A stretch of 64,000 nucleotides of DNA from JAUIAI01 sp045106815 (GTDB lineage: Bacteria > Pseudomonadota > Gammaproteobacteria > Burkholderiales > Burkholderiaceae_E). This document shows positions 7,730-15,828 of this stretch, in pieces. The stretch covers positions 8,609 through 72,608 of the forward strand of contig JBGCFG010000012.1 in assembly GCA_045106815.1 (NCBI GenBank). Reading direction: 5' to 3'. Position 1 is the stretch's first letter, and the number at the start of each line of letters is the position of its first letter. The position numbers were made by a program, and so were the translations under genes. The notes beneath the pieces are model-generated. The model ran no database searches. It saw only the letters and a list, made by a program, of their open reading frames with translations, and was not told where the DNA came from.

Positions 7730-8035
7730 GTGGCGAAACTTTCCCTGATCAACCGCGACATGAAGCGCCAGAAGCTGGTCAAGAAGTACGCGGCCAAGCG
7801 TGCAGCACTGCAGGCGATCATCAGCGATCAATCTCAGTCTGAGGAAGAGCGTTATCAGGCGCGTCTGAAATTGCAGGCATTGCCGCGCAATGCGAACCCG
7901 ACGCGCCTTCGGACACGCTGCGAGATTACCGGGCGTCCCCGTGGTGTTTACAGAAAGTTCGGTCTTGGCCGGGCCAAGCTGCGTCAAGCGGCAATGGCTG
8001 GTGAAGTTCCTGGTGTGATCAAGGCGAGCTGGTAG
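7730..8035 (+). CDS. rpsN: 30S ribosomal protein S14
   Basis: S14 is a late-assembly protein of the small-subunit head. It starts at GTG 7730 (MAKLSLINRDMKRQKL) and has 101 aa. The C-terminal RTRCEITGRPRGVYRKFGLGR segment lacks the four-Cys zinc motif; this is the longer, zinc-free form typical of Proteobacteria. Confidence 0.97.
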   Translation: MAKLSLINRDMKRQKLVKKYAAKRAALQAIISDQSQSEEERYQARLKLQALPRNANPTRLRTRCEITGRPRGVYRKFGLGRAKLRQAAMAGEVPGVIKASW

Positions 8036-8046
8036 GAAGAAATCAT

Positions 8047-8442
8047 ATGAGCATGAGTGACCCTATTGCCGATATGTTCACGCGCATCCGTAACGCGCAA
8101 CAAGTGGACAAGACATCGGTAGCAATGCCCTCTTCAAAGGTCAAAGTGGCAATCGCCCAGGTCCTGAAAGATGAGGGTTATATCGAAGCATTCGAGGTAA
8201 CGACCCAAGGTGCCCACGCGACGCTTGCGTTGCAGTTGAAGTACTACGCTGGCTCGCCGGTTATTGAGCGTATCGAGCGAGTGTCCAAGCCAGGTTTGCG
8301 TGTCTACAAGGCTCGGGATGATCTGCCCAAGGTCATGAACGGGCTGGGTGTCGCGATCGTAAGCACCTCCAAAGGGGTGATGACTGACCGCCATGCGCGC
8401 GCAACCGGTGTCGGTGGCGAAGTGCTTGGCTACGTAGCCTAA
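8047..8442 (+). CDS. rpsH: 30S ribosomal protein S8
   Basis: S8 binds the central domain of 16S rRNA and in enterobacteria represses the spc operon by binding near rplE. The 131-aa product begins MSMSDPIADMFTRIRNAQ and ends with the family motif STSKGVMTDRHARATGVGGEVLGYVA. Start chosen by the family N-terminus and the preceding GGAAGA. Confidence 0.97.
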   Translation: MSMSDPIADMFTRIRNAQQVDKTSVAMPSSKVKVAIAQVLKDEGYIEAFEVTTQGAHATLALQLKYYAGSPVIERIERVSKPGLRVYKARDDLPKVMNGLGVAIVSTSKGVMTDRHARATGVGGEVLGYVA

Positions 8443-8454
8443 GGAGCCCAAGAC

Positions 8455-8991
8455 ATGTCACGTATTGCACGCATGCCAATCGATGTGCCCAAGGGTGTTG
8501 AAGTCAAGATCTCAGACGAGCAGATTGAAGCCAAAGGCTCGTTGGGCACGCTTACCCAGGCGAAGAACCCGCTCATTATGGTCAAGCAAGAAGGCGCGCA
8601 GATTACCGTTTCTGCTGCTGACGAAAACGATAAGTCCTCAATGGCGATGGCAGGCACGTTTCGCGCTCTGATTGCCAATATGGTTGAGGGTGTTTCAAAA
8701 GGGTTCGAGCGCAAGCTGACGCTGGTGGGCGTCGGGTATCGTGCCCAGGCCCAGGGAGCCAACCTAAATCTGCAGTTGGGTTTCTCTCATCCCGTCGTTC
8801 ACAAGTTGCCCGATGGCGTTAAGGCTGAAACACCGAGTCAGACCGAAATAGTGATTAAAGGCGCTAGCAAGCAGAAAGTCGGCCAGGTGGCTGCTGAAGT
8901 GCGCGCCTACCGACCACCTGAGCCGTACAAGGGCAAGGGTGTTCGCTACAGCGATGAGCGCATCGTGATGAAGGAGACCAAGAAAAAATGA
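8455..8991 (+). CDS. rplF: 50S ribosomal protein L6
   Basis: L6 lies near the factor-binding site and the sarcin-ricin loop. The protein has 178 aa: MSRIARMPIDVPKGVEV at the start, a middle GVGYRAQAQG, and near the C-terminus the conserved RAYRPPEPYKGKGVRYSDE. It overlaps rplR by 4 bp (ATGA). Confidence 0.97.
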   Translation: MSRIARMPIDVPKGVEVKISDEQIEAKGSLGTLTQAKNPLIMVKQEGAQITVSAADENDKSSMAMAGTFRALIANMVEGVSKGFERKLTLVGVGYRAQAQGANLNLQLGFSHPVVHKLPDGVKAETPSQTEIVIKGASKQKVGQVAAEVRAYRPPEPYKGKGVRYSDERIVMKETKKK

Positions 8992-9347
8992 TTAATCAGA
9001 ACAGCAGAAGGCTGCGTCGATCACGACAGACGCGCCTCAAGATTCGTGAGCTGGGGGCTAATCGTTTGCTGGTGTTTCGTTCGAATGCCAACATCTATGC
9101 CTCAATCACTGACTCTCATGGCTCGAAGGTGTTGGTTACTGCATCGACGGTTGAGTCTGAGGTGAAGGGTCAGATTGCGGGCAAGGGCGGCAACGCCGAT
9201 GCCGCAGGTCTGGTTGGCAAGCGTATTGCAGAAAAAGCACTCAAAGCTGGTATCGAGCAGGTTGCATTTGATCGGTCCGGTTATCGCTATCACGGCCGAG
9301 TAAAGGCATTGGCAGACGCTGCCCGTGAAGCCGGTCTGAAGTTTTAA
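8988..9347 (+). CDS. rplR: 50S ribosomal protein L18
   Basis: L18 binds 5S rRNA together with L5. The 119-aa product has a basic N-terminus (RRLRRSRQTRLKIRELG), then RLLVFRSNANIYASI and a C-terminal VAFDRSGYRYHGRVKALADAAREAGL, all family features. Its start overlaps the rplF stop by 4 bp; rpsE begins 15 bp after it. Confidence 0.97.
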   Translation: MINQNSRRLRRSRQTRLKIRELGANRLLVFRSNANIYASITDSHGSKVLVTASTVESEVKGQIAGKGGNADAAGLVGKRIAEKALKAGIEQVAFDRSGYRYHGRVKALADAAREAGLKF

Positions 9348-9362
9348 GCTGAGAAGCAGAAA

Positions 9363-9881
9363 ATGGCAAAAATTCAAGCAAGAGTAGGCGGCGAAGATCG
9401 GGAAGACGGTCTACGCGAAAAAATGATTGCGGTGAACCGTGTGACCAAGGTGGTTAAGGGCGGCCGCATTCTCGGGTTTGCTGCCCTCGCCGTTGTTGGC
9501 GATGGTGACGGCGGTATCGGGATGGGCAAGGGTAAGTCCCGTGAAGTGCCCGTAGCTGTCCAGAAGGCAATGGATGAAGCTCGCCGCAAACTGTTCAAAA
9601 TCAGTCTAAAAGAAGGCACGATCCACCACGCAGTGCTGGGCCGCCATGGCGCATCAGTTGTGATGCTGGCGCCGGCACCTGACGGTACCGGCATCATCGC
9701 CGGTGGGCCAATGCGCGCTGTGTTTGAGGTGTTGGGTGTGAGCAATATTGTGGCTAAGAGCCATGGCTCCAGTAACCCGTATAACCTCGTTCGGGCTACT
9801 TTGGACGCGCTGCGCAAAATCAATACCCCTGCGGAAATTGCAGCCAAGCGCGGCAAAGCCGTTGAAGAGATCCTCGCATGA
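9363..9881 (+). CDS. rpsE: 30S ribosomal protein S5
   Basis: S5 works in mRNA entry and decoding accuracy. The 172-aa product has the S5 double-stranded RNA-binding domain (LREKMIAVNRVTKVVKGGRI, then GFAALAVVGDGDGGIGMGKG) and the C-terminal GPMRAVFEVLGVSNIVAKSHGS region. The stop overlaps the rpmD start by 4 bp. Confidence 0.97.
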   Translation: MAKIQARVGGEDREDGLREKMIAVNRVTKVVKGGRILGFAALAVVGDGDGGIGMGKGKSREVPVAVQKAMDEARRKLFKISLKEGTIHHAVLGRHGASVVMLAPAPDGTGIIAGGPMRAVFEVLGVSNIVAKSHGSSNPYNLVRATLDALRKINTPAEIAAKRGKAVEEILA

Positions 9882-10057
9882 GTAACAAAACGGTCAAGGT
9901 CACCCTCGTTCGCAGCCCCATTGGTACGCGGGAGTCTCATCGCGCAACCGTCCTGGGTTTGGGCCTGAAAAAACTGCACCAGACACGTGAACTGGAAGAC
10001 ACACCTGCCGTTCGCGGCATGATCACCAAGGTGTCTTACCTCGTTAAGGTCAGCTAA
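9878..10057 (+). CDS. rpmD: 50S ribosomal protein L30
   Basis: L30 is a small peripheral protein of the large subunit. The 59-aa product begins MSNKTVKVTLVRSPIGTRES and has the family core LGLGLKKLHQTRELEDTPAVRG split around residues 27-46, including the conserved GLKKLH turn and the D-T-P-A-V-R-G stretch. It overlaps rpsE by 4 bp (ATGA), and the frame fits the spc operon order S5-L30-L15. Confidence 0.95.
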   Translation: MSNKTVKVTLVRSPIGTRESHRATVLGLGLKKLHQTRELEDTPAVRGMITKVSYLVKVS

Positions 10058-10074
10058 GCACCGGAGTTATGAGT

Positions 10075-10506
10075 ATGAAACTGAATTCACTTAAGCCGGC
10101 TGAGGGATCCAAAAAGGATCGCAAACGCGTTGGGCGAGGTATTGGCTCCGGTCTGGGCAAAACGGCAGGACGTGGCCACAAAGGTCAGAAATCCCGTTCC
10201 GGTGGTTTCCACAAAACCGGCTTCGAGGGCGGCCAGATGCCAATGCAGCGGCGCCTGCCCAAGCGTGGATTTACCTCGCGTACGGCCGGCGATGTTGTTG
10301 AGATTCGCCTGGGTGATCTGCAGCGACTTGAAGCTACCGAGGTCGATCTGCTCACCTTGAAGGCTGCCAAGCTGGCATCGCATTTGTCCAAAGGGGCAAA
10401 AGTCATTCTCTCTGGCAAGATCGAAAAGGCCGTGACTCTGAAAGGTATCGCGGCTACCAAAGGTGCGAAGGCAGCGATTGAGGCTGCCGGAGGCTCAGTC
10501 GCTTAA
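10075..10506 (+). CDS. rplO: 50S ribosomal protein L15
   Basis: L15 is a late-assembly large-subunit protein. I chose ATG 10075 (MKLNSLKPAEGSKKDRKRVG) over ATG 10069 because GGAG at 10063-10066 lies only 2 nt before the first ATG but 8 nt before the second. The basic Gly-rich N-terminal extension (GRGIGSGLGKTAGRGHKGQK) and FEGGQMPMQRRLPKRGF are intact. It has 143 aa. Confidence 0.96.
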   Translation: MKLNSLKPAEGSKKDRKRVGRGIGSGLGKTAGRGHKGQKSRSGGFHKTGFEGGQMPMQRRLPKRGFTSRTAGDVVEIRLGDLQRLEATEVDLLTLKAAKLASHLSKGAKVILSGKIEKAVTLKGIAATKGAKAAIEAAGGSVA

Positions 10507-10555
10507 GGGCGGCTAGCAGCAACCTGGAATTTCCTAAGTAACGGACTCGTCTTAC

Positions 10556-11878
10556 GTGGCTACCTCACAATCAGCACTGGCAACAGCACGACAGTCAGGC
10601 GACTTGCAAAAGCGCCTGATCTTTCTGCTGATGGCGCTGATCGTCTATCGGATCGGCACGCACATTCCCGTTCCCGGTATCGACCCAGATCAGCTTGCGT
10701 CACTGTTTAATAGTCAGCAAGGCGGCATCCTGGACATGTTCAACATGTTCTCTGGTGGCGCGCTTTCGCGCTTTTCAGTGTTTGCGCTTGGCATCATGCC
10801 GTATATCTCGGCATCGATCATCATGCAGCTGCTAACAGTCGTCGTCCCGGCGTTGGAAGCCCTCAAGAAAGAAGGCGAGGCTGGTCGGCGCGTCATCACC
10901 AAGTACACGCGCTACTTCACGCTTGGTCTAGCCACGTTTCAGGCATTTGGCATTGCAATCGCACTTGAGAGCCAGCCTAACCTGGTGATTGATCCAGGTT
11001 TGGTGTTTCGCTTCACCACAGCCGTATCACTGGTGACGGGCACGATGTTTCTGATGTGGCTCGGCGAGCAGATCACGGAACGAGGCATCGGTAACGGTAT
11101 CTCGGTCATCATCTTTGCGGGTATTGTTTCCGGTCTGCCAAGTGCCATTGCCGGCATGGGTGAGTTGGTGCGCACCGGCTCCATGAGCGTCTTCATTGCC
11201 CTGATCATCGTGGCACTAGTTGCTGCTGTAACGGCTTTTGTGGTGTTCGTCGAGCGAGGTCAGCGAAAGATCACCGTGAACTATGCCAAGCGGCAAGTGG
11301 GTAACCGCGTCTATGGCGGCCAGAGCTCTCATTTGCCATTGAAGCTGAACATGGCTGGTGTGATTCCCCCGATTTTTGCTTCGTCGATTATTTTGTTTCC
11401 AGCGACGATTGCGCAGTGGTTTACGGCGGGTGAGTCTAGTAGCGCAGTGGTGAACTGGGTGCGTGACCTGGCTGGTACTTTGTCGCCTGGCCAGCCGGTT
11501 TACATCATCTTCTACGCTGCCGCGATCATCTTTTTCTGTTTCTTCTACACCGCGCTGGTATTTAACAGCCGTGAAACAGCTGACAACCTGAAAAAGAGTG
11601 GCGCGTTTCTACCAGGCATTCGGCCCGGTGAGCAAACGGCTAAGTACATTGACAAGATCCTGATGCGCCTGACCTTCGTGGGTGCTATCTACATCACACT
11701 GGTTTGTTTGCTGCCTGAGTTCCTGATTCTTGAGTGGAACGTCCCGTTTTACTTCGGTGGTACTTCACTTCTCATCATCGTGGTAGTCACGATGGACTTT
11801 ATGGCGCAGGTGCAGGCTTACATGATGTCCCATCAGTACGAGCCCTTGCTTCGCAAGTCCGGCGCGAAAGGCCTTTAG
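10556..11878 (+). CDS. secY: Preprotein translocase subunit SecY
   Basis: SecY is the channel-forming membrane subunit of the Sec translocon. It starts at GTG 10556 and has 440 aa with ten hydrophobic segments. YRIGTHIPVPGID lies in TM1, a plug region with LFNSQQGGILDMFNMFSGGA follows, and the cytoplasmic loop VFVERGQRKITVNYAKRQVG is at about residues 223-242. Near the C-terminus are GIRPGEQTAKYIDKILMR and SHQYEPLLRKSG. It sits in the usual place between L15 and infA. Confidence 0.97.
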   Translation: MATSQSALATARQSGDLQKRLIFLLMALIVYRIGTHIPVPGIDPDQLASLFNSQQGGILDMFNMFSGGALSRFSVFALGIMPYISASIIMQLLTVVVPALEALKKEGEAGRRVITKYTRYFTLGLATFQAFGIAIALESQPNLVIDPGLVFRFTTAVSLVTGTMFLMWLGEQITERGIGNGISVIIFAGIVSGLPSAIAGMGELVRTGSMSVFIALIIVALVAAVTAFVVFVERGQRKITVNYAKRQVGNRVYGGQSSHLPLKLNMAGVIPPIFASSIILFPATIAQWFTAGESSSAVVNWVRDLAGTLSPGQPVYIIFYAAAIIFFCFFYTALVFNSRETADNLKKSGAFLPGIRPGEQTAKYIDKILMRLTFVGAIYITLVCLLPEFLILEWNVPFYFGGTSLLIIVVVTMDFMAQVQAYMMSHQYEPLLRKSGAKGL

Positions 11879-11899
11879 GAGGTCTGAAGAAAACTCAGT

Positions 11900-12118
11900 A
11901 TGGCAAAAGACGACGTAATTCAGATGCAGGGCGAAGTAGTAGAGAACCTGCCTAATGCAACTTTCAGGGTCAAGCTCGAGAATGGGCATGTGGTCCTGGG
12001 ACACATCTCCGGAAAGATGCGTATGCACTACATCCGCATCCTGCCCGGGGACAAGGTAACTGTAGAGCTCACCCCGTATGACTTGTCGCGGGGTCGCATT
12101 GTATTCAGGGCCCGATGA
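11900..12118 (+). CDS. infA: Translation initiation factor IF-1
   Basis: IF-1 occupies the ribosomal A site during initiation. The 72-aa single OB-fold protein (MAKDDVIQMQGEVVENLPN, then HISGKMRMHYIRILPGDKV and PYDLSRGRIVFRAR) matches the family end to end. Its place between secY and rpmJ is usual for betaproteobacteria. Confidence 0.97.
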   Translation: MAKDDVIQMQGEVVENLPNATFRVKLENGHVVLGHISGKMRMHYIRILPGDKVTVELTPYDLSRGRIVFRAR

Positions 12119-12159
12119 TCCGGCCCCCCGCAGCATCAAGACAGCATTAAGGACACATC

Positions 12160-12273
12160 ATGAAAGTTAAGGCATCCGTCAGGAAAATCTGCCGCAACTG
12201 CAAAGTCATCCGCCGCAAAGGGGTGGTTCGTGTGATTTGCACCGATCCACGTCACAAGCAGCGCCAAGGCTAA
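12160..12273 (+). CDS. rpmJ: 50S ribosomal protein L36
   Basis: The product has 37 aa: MKVKASVRKICRNCKVIRRK and then GVVRVICTDPRHKQRQG. C11, C14, C27 and H32 form the zinc site of the C+ form of L36. AAGGA precedes the ATG. It is followed 11 bp later by rpsM. Confidence 0.96.
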   Translation: MKVKASVRKICRNCKVIRRKGVVRVICTDPRHKQRQG

Positions 12274-12284
12274 AGAGGGAATTT

Positions 12285-12650
12285 ATGGCTCGCATTGCCG
12301 GTATCAACATTCCAGACCGTCAGCACACCGAGATCGGTTTGACGGCTATTTATGGCATTGGTCGCACTCGCGCCCGCCAGATCTGCGATGACGCAGGGGT
12401 TGAAAAGACTAAGAAAGTCAAAGACCTCAACGACGCAGAGCTAGAGCGTATTCGAGAGCAGATTGGCCGCTTCATGGTCGAAGGCGACTTGCGTCGGGAA
12501 GTGTCGATGTCAATCAAACGGCTAATGGACCTGGGTTGCTATCGTGGTCTGCGTCATCGCCGTGGCTTACCTTGCCGCGGTCAACGCACCCGCACCAATG
12601 CCCGCACGCGCAAAGGCCCCCGTAAGGCCGGTATCGCGCTCAAGAAATAA
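12285..12650 (+). CDS. rpsM: 30S ribosomal protein S13
   Basis: S13 contacts the P-site tRNA and bridges to L5 of the large subunit. The start is ATG 12285 after GAGGGA (MARIAGINIPDRQHTEIGLT); a longer TTG frame would overlap rpmJ. The product has 121 aa, with YGIGRTRARQICDDAGV and the basic tail GLPCRGQRTRTNARTRKGPR. First gene of the alpha-operon segment. Confidence 0.97.
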   Translation: MARIAGINIPDRQHTEIGLTAIYGIGRTRARQICDDAGVEKTKKVKDLNDAELERIREQIGRFMVEGDLRREVSMSIKRLMDLGCYRGLRHRRGLPCRGQRTRTNARTRKGPRKAGIALKK

Positions 12651-12665
12651 TCGGAGTTATTCGCA

Positions 12666-13061
12666 ATGGCGAGACAGCAATCGGGCCAACGGGTCCGCCG
12701 CAAAGTCAAAAAGAACGTATCGGACGGTATCGCTCACGTTCACGCGTCCTTCAACAATACGATCATCACCATTACTGACCGTCAGGGCAATGCATTAGCC
12801 TGGGCATCGTCGGGCGGTGCTGGTTTTAAGGGCTCACGCAAGTCGACACCATTTGCGGCTCAGGTTGCTGCGGAAGCGGCTGGCCGAACAGCTCAGGATT
12901 GCGGCATCAAGAATCTGGAGGTTCAGATTCGCGGACCCGGCCCTGGCCGTGAAAGCTCCGTTCGTGCTCTGAACGCTCTGGGAATCAAAATCATGTCGAT
13001 CTCTGACGTGACGCCGATTCCGCATAACGGTTGCCGTCCGCCTAAGCGTCGCCGCATCTAA
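12666..13061 (+). CDS. rpsK: 30S ribosomal protein S11
   Basis: S11 lies on the platform near the Shine-Dalgarno helix. The 131-aa protein contains GIAHVHASFNNTIITITDRQ, ASSGGAGFKGSRKSTPFAAQ and the C-terminal VTPIPHNGCRPPKRRRI. All are conserved. A 181-bp gap with a strong hairpin separates it from rpsD, the largest gap inside the alpha segment. Confidence 0.97.
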   Translation: MARQQSGQRVRRKVKKNVSDGIAHVHASFNNTIITITDRQGNALAWASSGGAGFKGSRKSTPFAAQVAAEAAGRTAQDCGIKNLEVQIRGPGPGRESSVRALNALGIKIMSISDVTPIPHNGCRPPKRRRI

Positions 13062-13077
13062 GCAATCAGGTTTGTTT

Positions 13078-13114
13078 TGGCCGGTGTCGTCAGAGCAATC
13101 TGATGGACCGGCCA
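13078..13114 (+). promoter_or_regulatory. Hairpin with GNRA loop between rpsK and rpsD
   Basis: TGGCCGGT (13078-13085) pairs perfectly with ACCGGCCA (13107-13114). After an internal loop, TCAGA (13090-13094) pairs with TCTGA (13099-13103), closing a GCAA tetraloop of the GNRA class. No U-run follows, so it is not a standard terminator. S4 regulates its own operon in E. coli, so a protein-binding or processing role is possible. Confidence 0.5.
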
Positions 13115-13242
13115 GCCGTCTTTCTGGTGGGACGTAAATTCGCCAGATTCAAGACCACCGTTCGCCGCCATGGCTTCATCTGGCTTCCAACGAAGTGCGA
13201 ACTGACCGCGGCAAGCCGCGCGAAACTTAACGAGGAACTTAA

Positions 13243-13863
13243 GTGGCAAGATATACAGGACCAAAGGCGAAGCTATCTCGCAGGGAGGGGACAGACCTTT
13301 TCCTGAAGAGCGCCCGGCGCTCTCTCGATAGCAAGGCAAAAGAATCCAAACCGGGTCAGCATGGCCGCATCTCTGGCATGCGCATGTCCGACTACGGCCG
13401 ACAGCTGCGGGAAAAGCAAAAGGTCAAGCGGATGTACGGCGTGCTTGAGAAGCAGTTTCGTCGCTATTTCGCAGAAGCCGTGCGATTGAAAGGCAATACG
13501 GGCGAGCAACTCCTGCAGTTGTTGGAGTGCCGGCTCGATAACGTCGTTTATCGCATGGGGTTTGGCTCAACTCGTGCCGAAGCGCGTCAGTTGGTTAGCC
13601 ACAAGGCAGTGCTGGTCAATGGCAAGCCATTGAATATCCCGTCTGCTGTCATCAAACCTAATGACGTTGTTTCCGTGCGTGAGAAGTCACGCAAGCAAGC
13701 CCGGATCGTTGACTCACTTAACCTGGCCGAGCAAATCGGTCTGGCCAGCTGGGTGTCGGTCGATAAGAACAAGATGGAAGGGGTGTTCAAGGCCATTCCC
13801 GATCGCGGAGATTTGGCTGGTGACATCAATGAGAGTCTGATCGTCGAGTTGTACTCGCGCTAA
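13243..13863 (+). CDS. rpsD: 30S ribosomal protein S4
   Basis: S4 starts small-subunit assembly by binding the 16S rRNA 5' domain and regulates the alpha operon in enterobacteria. Start GTG 13243 (MARYTGPKAKLSRREGTDLF). The product has 206 aa, with an S4 RNA-binding domain around residues 95-160 (LECRLDNVVYRMGFGSTRAE, QLVSHKAVLVNGKPLNIPS). It has no N-terminal zinc Cys cluster, as expected for the long proteobacterial form. Confidence 0.97.
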   Translation: MARYTGPKAKLSRREGTDLFLKSARRSLDSKAKESKPGQHGRISGMRMSDYGRQLREKQKVKRMYGVLEKQFRRYFAEAVRLKGNTGEQLLQLLECRLDNVVYRMGFGSTRAEARQLVSHKAVLVNGKPLNIPSAVIKPNDVVSVREKSRKQARIVDSLNLAEQIGLASWVSVDKNKMEGVFKAIPDRGDLAGDINESLIVELYSR

Positions 13864-13881
13864 TAAGTAGAGGAATTGCTA

Positions 13882-14862
13882 ATGCAGACTGCCATGCTGA
13901 AGCCACGCATCGTCGAGGTTGAGCAAATTGCCGGGTCGCACGCAAGAGTGGTGATGGAGCCATTCGAGCGAGGCTACGGACATACGCTCGGCAACGCGCT
14001 GCGTCGCGTATTGCTGTCTTCGATGGTGGGTTATGCCCCCACCGAAGTACAGATTTCCGGCGTCGTTCATGAGTACTCGACGATAGACGGCGTCCGTGAG
14101 GACGTTGTTGACCTGTTGCTGAATCTCAAGGGCGTTGTTTTCAAACTTCACAACCGAGATGAGGTTTACCTCACCCTCAGTAAAGAGACGCCAGGCCCCG
14201 TCCTGGCCTCCGATATTGATCTGCCTCACGACGTTGAGATCATCAATGGCGAACACGTCATTGCGACCTTGACAGAGGGCGGCAAGCTCGACATGTCGAT
14301 CAAGGTAGAGCGCGGTCGCGGGTATGTCCCTGGGACGATGCGCGATGCGATGGAAAGCAAGACCATCGGCCGCGTCGTGCTGGATGCCTCATTTTCGCCG
14401 GTTCGGCGGGTGAGCTATACGGTTGAAAGTGCTCGAGTTGAGCAACGAACCGACCTCGATCGCTTAGTGGTAGACATCGAGACAAACGGCGTAATCGCTC
14501 CGGAAGAAGCAGTGCGTCAATCTGCCAGAATTCTTGTTGAGCAGCTGTCGGTTTTTGCTGCCCTGGAAGGTGGAGTCGAACCGGTGGCTGAACCTGCAGT
14601 CGGTCGTGGGCCGCAGGTTGATCCCATCTTGATGCGCCCTGTGGATGATCTTGAACTGACAGTGCGCTCGGCTAACTGTTTGAAGGCCGAGAACATCTAT
14701 TACATCGGTGATCTGATCCAGCGCACTGAGAATGAACTGTTGAAAACGCCGAACCTCGGGCGGAAGTCTCTCAACGAAATCAAGGAAGTCCTCGCTTCGC
14801 GCGGACTGACCCTTGGTATGCGTCTTGAGAACTGGCCTCCCGTCGGGCTCGAGCGACCCTAA
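13882..14862 (+). CDS. rpoA: RNA polymerase alpha subunit
   Basis: The alpha subunit nucleates RNA polymerase assembly and contacts UP elements and activators. Start ATG 13882 after AGAGGA; the TTG six bases upstream is less likely. The product has 326 aa. The N-terminal dimerisation domain contains FERGYGHTLGNALRRVLLSS, and the C-terminal domain (about residues 250-320) has VDDLELTVRSANCLKAENI and TPNLGRKSLNEIKEVLASRG. Confidence 0.97.
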   Translation: MQTAMLKPRIVEVEQIAGSHARVVMEPFERGYGHTLGNALRRVLLSSMVGYAPTEVQISGVVHEYSTIDGVREDVVDLLLNLKGVVFKLHNRDEVYLTLSKETPGPVLASDIDLPHDVEIINGEHVIATLTEGGKLDMSIKVERGRGYVPGTMRDAMESKTIGRVVLDASFSPVRRVSYTVESARVEQRTDLDRLVVDIETNGVIAPEEAVRQSARILVEQLSVFAALEGGVEPVAEPAVGRGPQVDPILMRPVDDLELTVRSANCLKAENIYYIGDLIQRTENELLKTPNLGRKSLNEIKEVLASRGLTLGMRLENWPPVGLERP

Positions 14863-14875
14863 TTAGGTAAATACT

Positions 14876-15277
14876 ATGCGTCATCGTCACGGACTACGTA
14901 AACTTAATCGCACTAGCTCGCATCGGCAGGCGATGCTGCGCAATTTGTGCAATGCGCTTATTAAGCATGAGCGCATCAAAACCACCTTGCCCAAGGCCAA
15001 AGAGCTGCGGCGAGTTGTGGAGCCCATCATTACGCTGAGCAAGACTCCCACAGTGGCCAATCGTCGGTTGGCCTTCAATCGGCTGCGTGATCGCGATATG
15101 GTCGTGAAGCTGTTTGATGAACTCGGTCCACGATTCGCGGATCGTCCGGGGGGTTATCTTCGTATTCTCAAGTTCGGTTTTCGTGTGGGAGACAATGCGC
15201 CAATGGCATTTGTCGAACTCATGGACCGACCTGAAGAGGTTGAAGAGGTAGCAGAGGCCGCGGACGCTGAGAGTTAA
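14876..15277 (+). CDS. rplQ: 50S ribosomal protein L17
   Basis: L17 lies near the tunnel exit. The 133-aa product begins MRHRHGLRKLNRTSSHRQAM and has the family segment LPKAKELRRVVEPIITL; an acidic tail (PEEVEEVAEAADAES) follows residue 117. It is the last gene of the superoperon and is followed 49 bp later by a strong terminator. Confidence 0.97.
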   Translation: MRHRHGLRKLNRTSSHRQAMLRNLCNALIKHERIKTTLPKAKELRRVVEPIITLSKTPTVANRRLAFNRLRDRDMVVKLFDELGPRFADRPGGYLRILKFGFRVGDNAPMAFVELMDRPEEVEEVAEAADAES

Positions 15278-15326
15278 AAGCTACTGCAACGCCTCCCGGT
15301 CGTTCTCGGGTGGCAGGCTGATAGAA

Positions 15327-15352
15327 GGGGCGCCTAGAGCGCCCTTTTTTTT
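15327..15352 (+). terminator. Rho-independent terminator after rplQ
   Basis: GGGCGC (15328-15333) and GCGCCC (15339-15344) form a 6-bp all-GC stem with loop CTAGA, followed by eight T (15345-15352). Confidence 0.9.
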
Positions 15353-15364
15353 GTTCAATTGGCC

Positions 15365-15687
15365 TGTGGAAAACTTTTTTGGGTGTTTGAGATTTACAGT
15401 CTGCGAAGCCCTTGCTCTAGGACTTATCCACAAGTAGTCGATCGAGGCCTCTGTGTAAAAGTGAGCGTTCACTTTTTGAAAATCTGGAGCAATGAATAGT
15501 TTTTTCTCATACGGAAAATCGACTCTTTTTTGAGCCTGTTCAATCGTAATCGAACGTATTTTCGTTCTAGAAGTAGAAGTGATTACACACTTATATATGA
15601 CTAATAACCCAGCAGACTAATCGATACGTCGTCTCGAGCTTAGATCAAGACGATCTATTGAAAACCGCCAGCAAAAACTTATTCACG
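15365..15687. other. AT-rich gap with DnaA-box cluster
   Basis: Three sites match the DnaA-box consensus TTWTNCACA exactly: TTTTCCACA on the minus strand at 15365-15373, TTATCCACA on the plus strand at 15424-15432, and TTTTACACA on the minus strand at 15452-15460. A fourth, TTATTCACG at 15679-15687, has one mismatch. The 15353-15700 stretch is visibly AT-rich compared with its surroundings and contains no gene. The ribosomal operon on the left is transcribed toward it, which speaks against a bidirectional origin here. Confidence 0.4.
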
Positions 15688-15828
15688 GATACAACCCCTC
15701 TGCTTGATTGGGCAACTATCGGCTCGCTCGACTGTTGACCGCATGGGATTTGGTGCTGTCGGGAGTTCCCAGCGATGGCGGCCGCTATCAGGTATGCTTG
15801 CGAGCAAAATCACCTAGGGAGACTTCAC

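Noticed and set aside
13103..13306. 67-codon frame between rpsK and rpsD
   Set aside because: It starts inside the hairpin, overlaps rpsD in another frame and resembles no protein known to me.
15353..15700. Chromosomal origin of replication
   Set aside because: DnaA boxes and AT-rich DNA fit, but dnaA-dnaN are not here and the strongly expressed ribosomal operon would run head-on into one fork. Kept only as a DnaA-box cluster.
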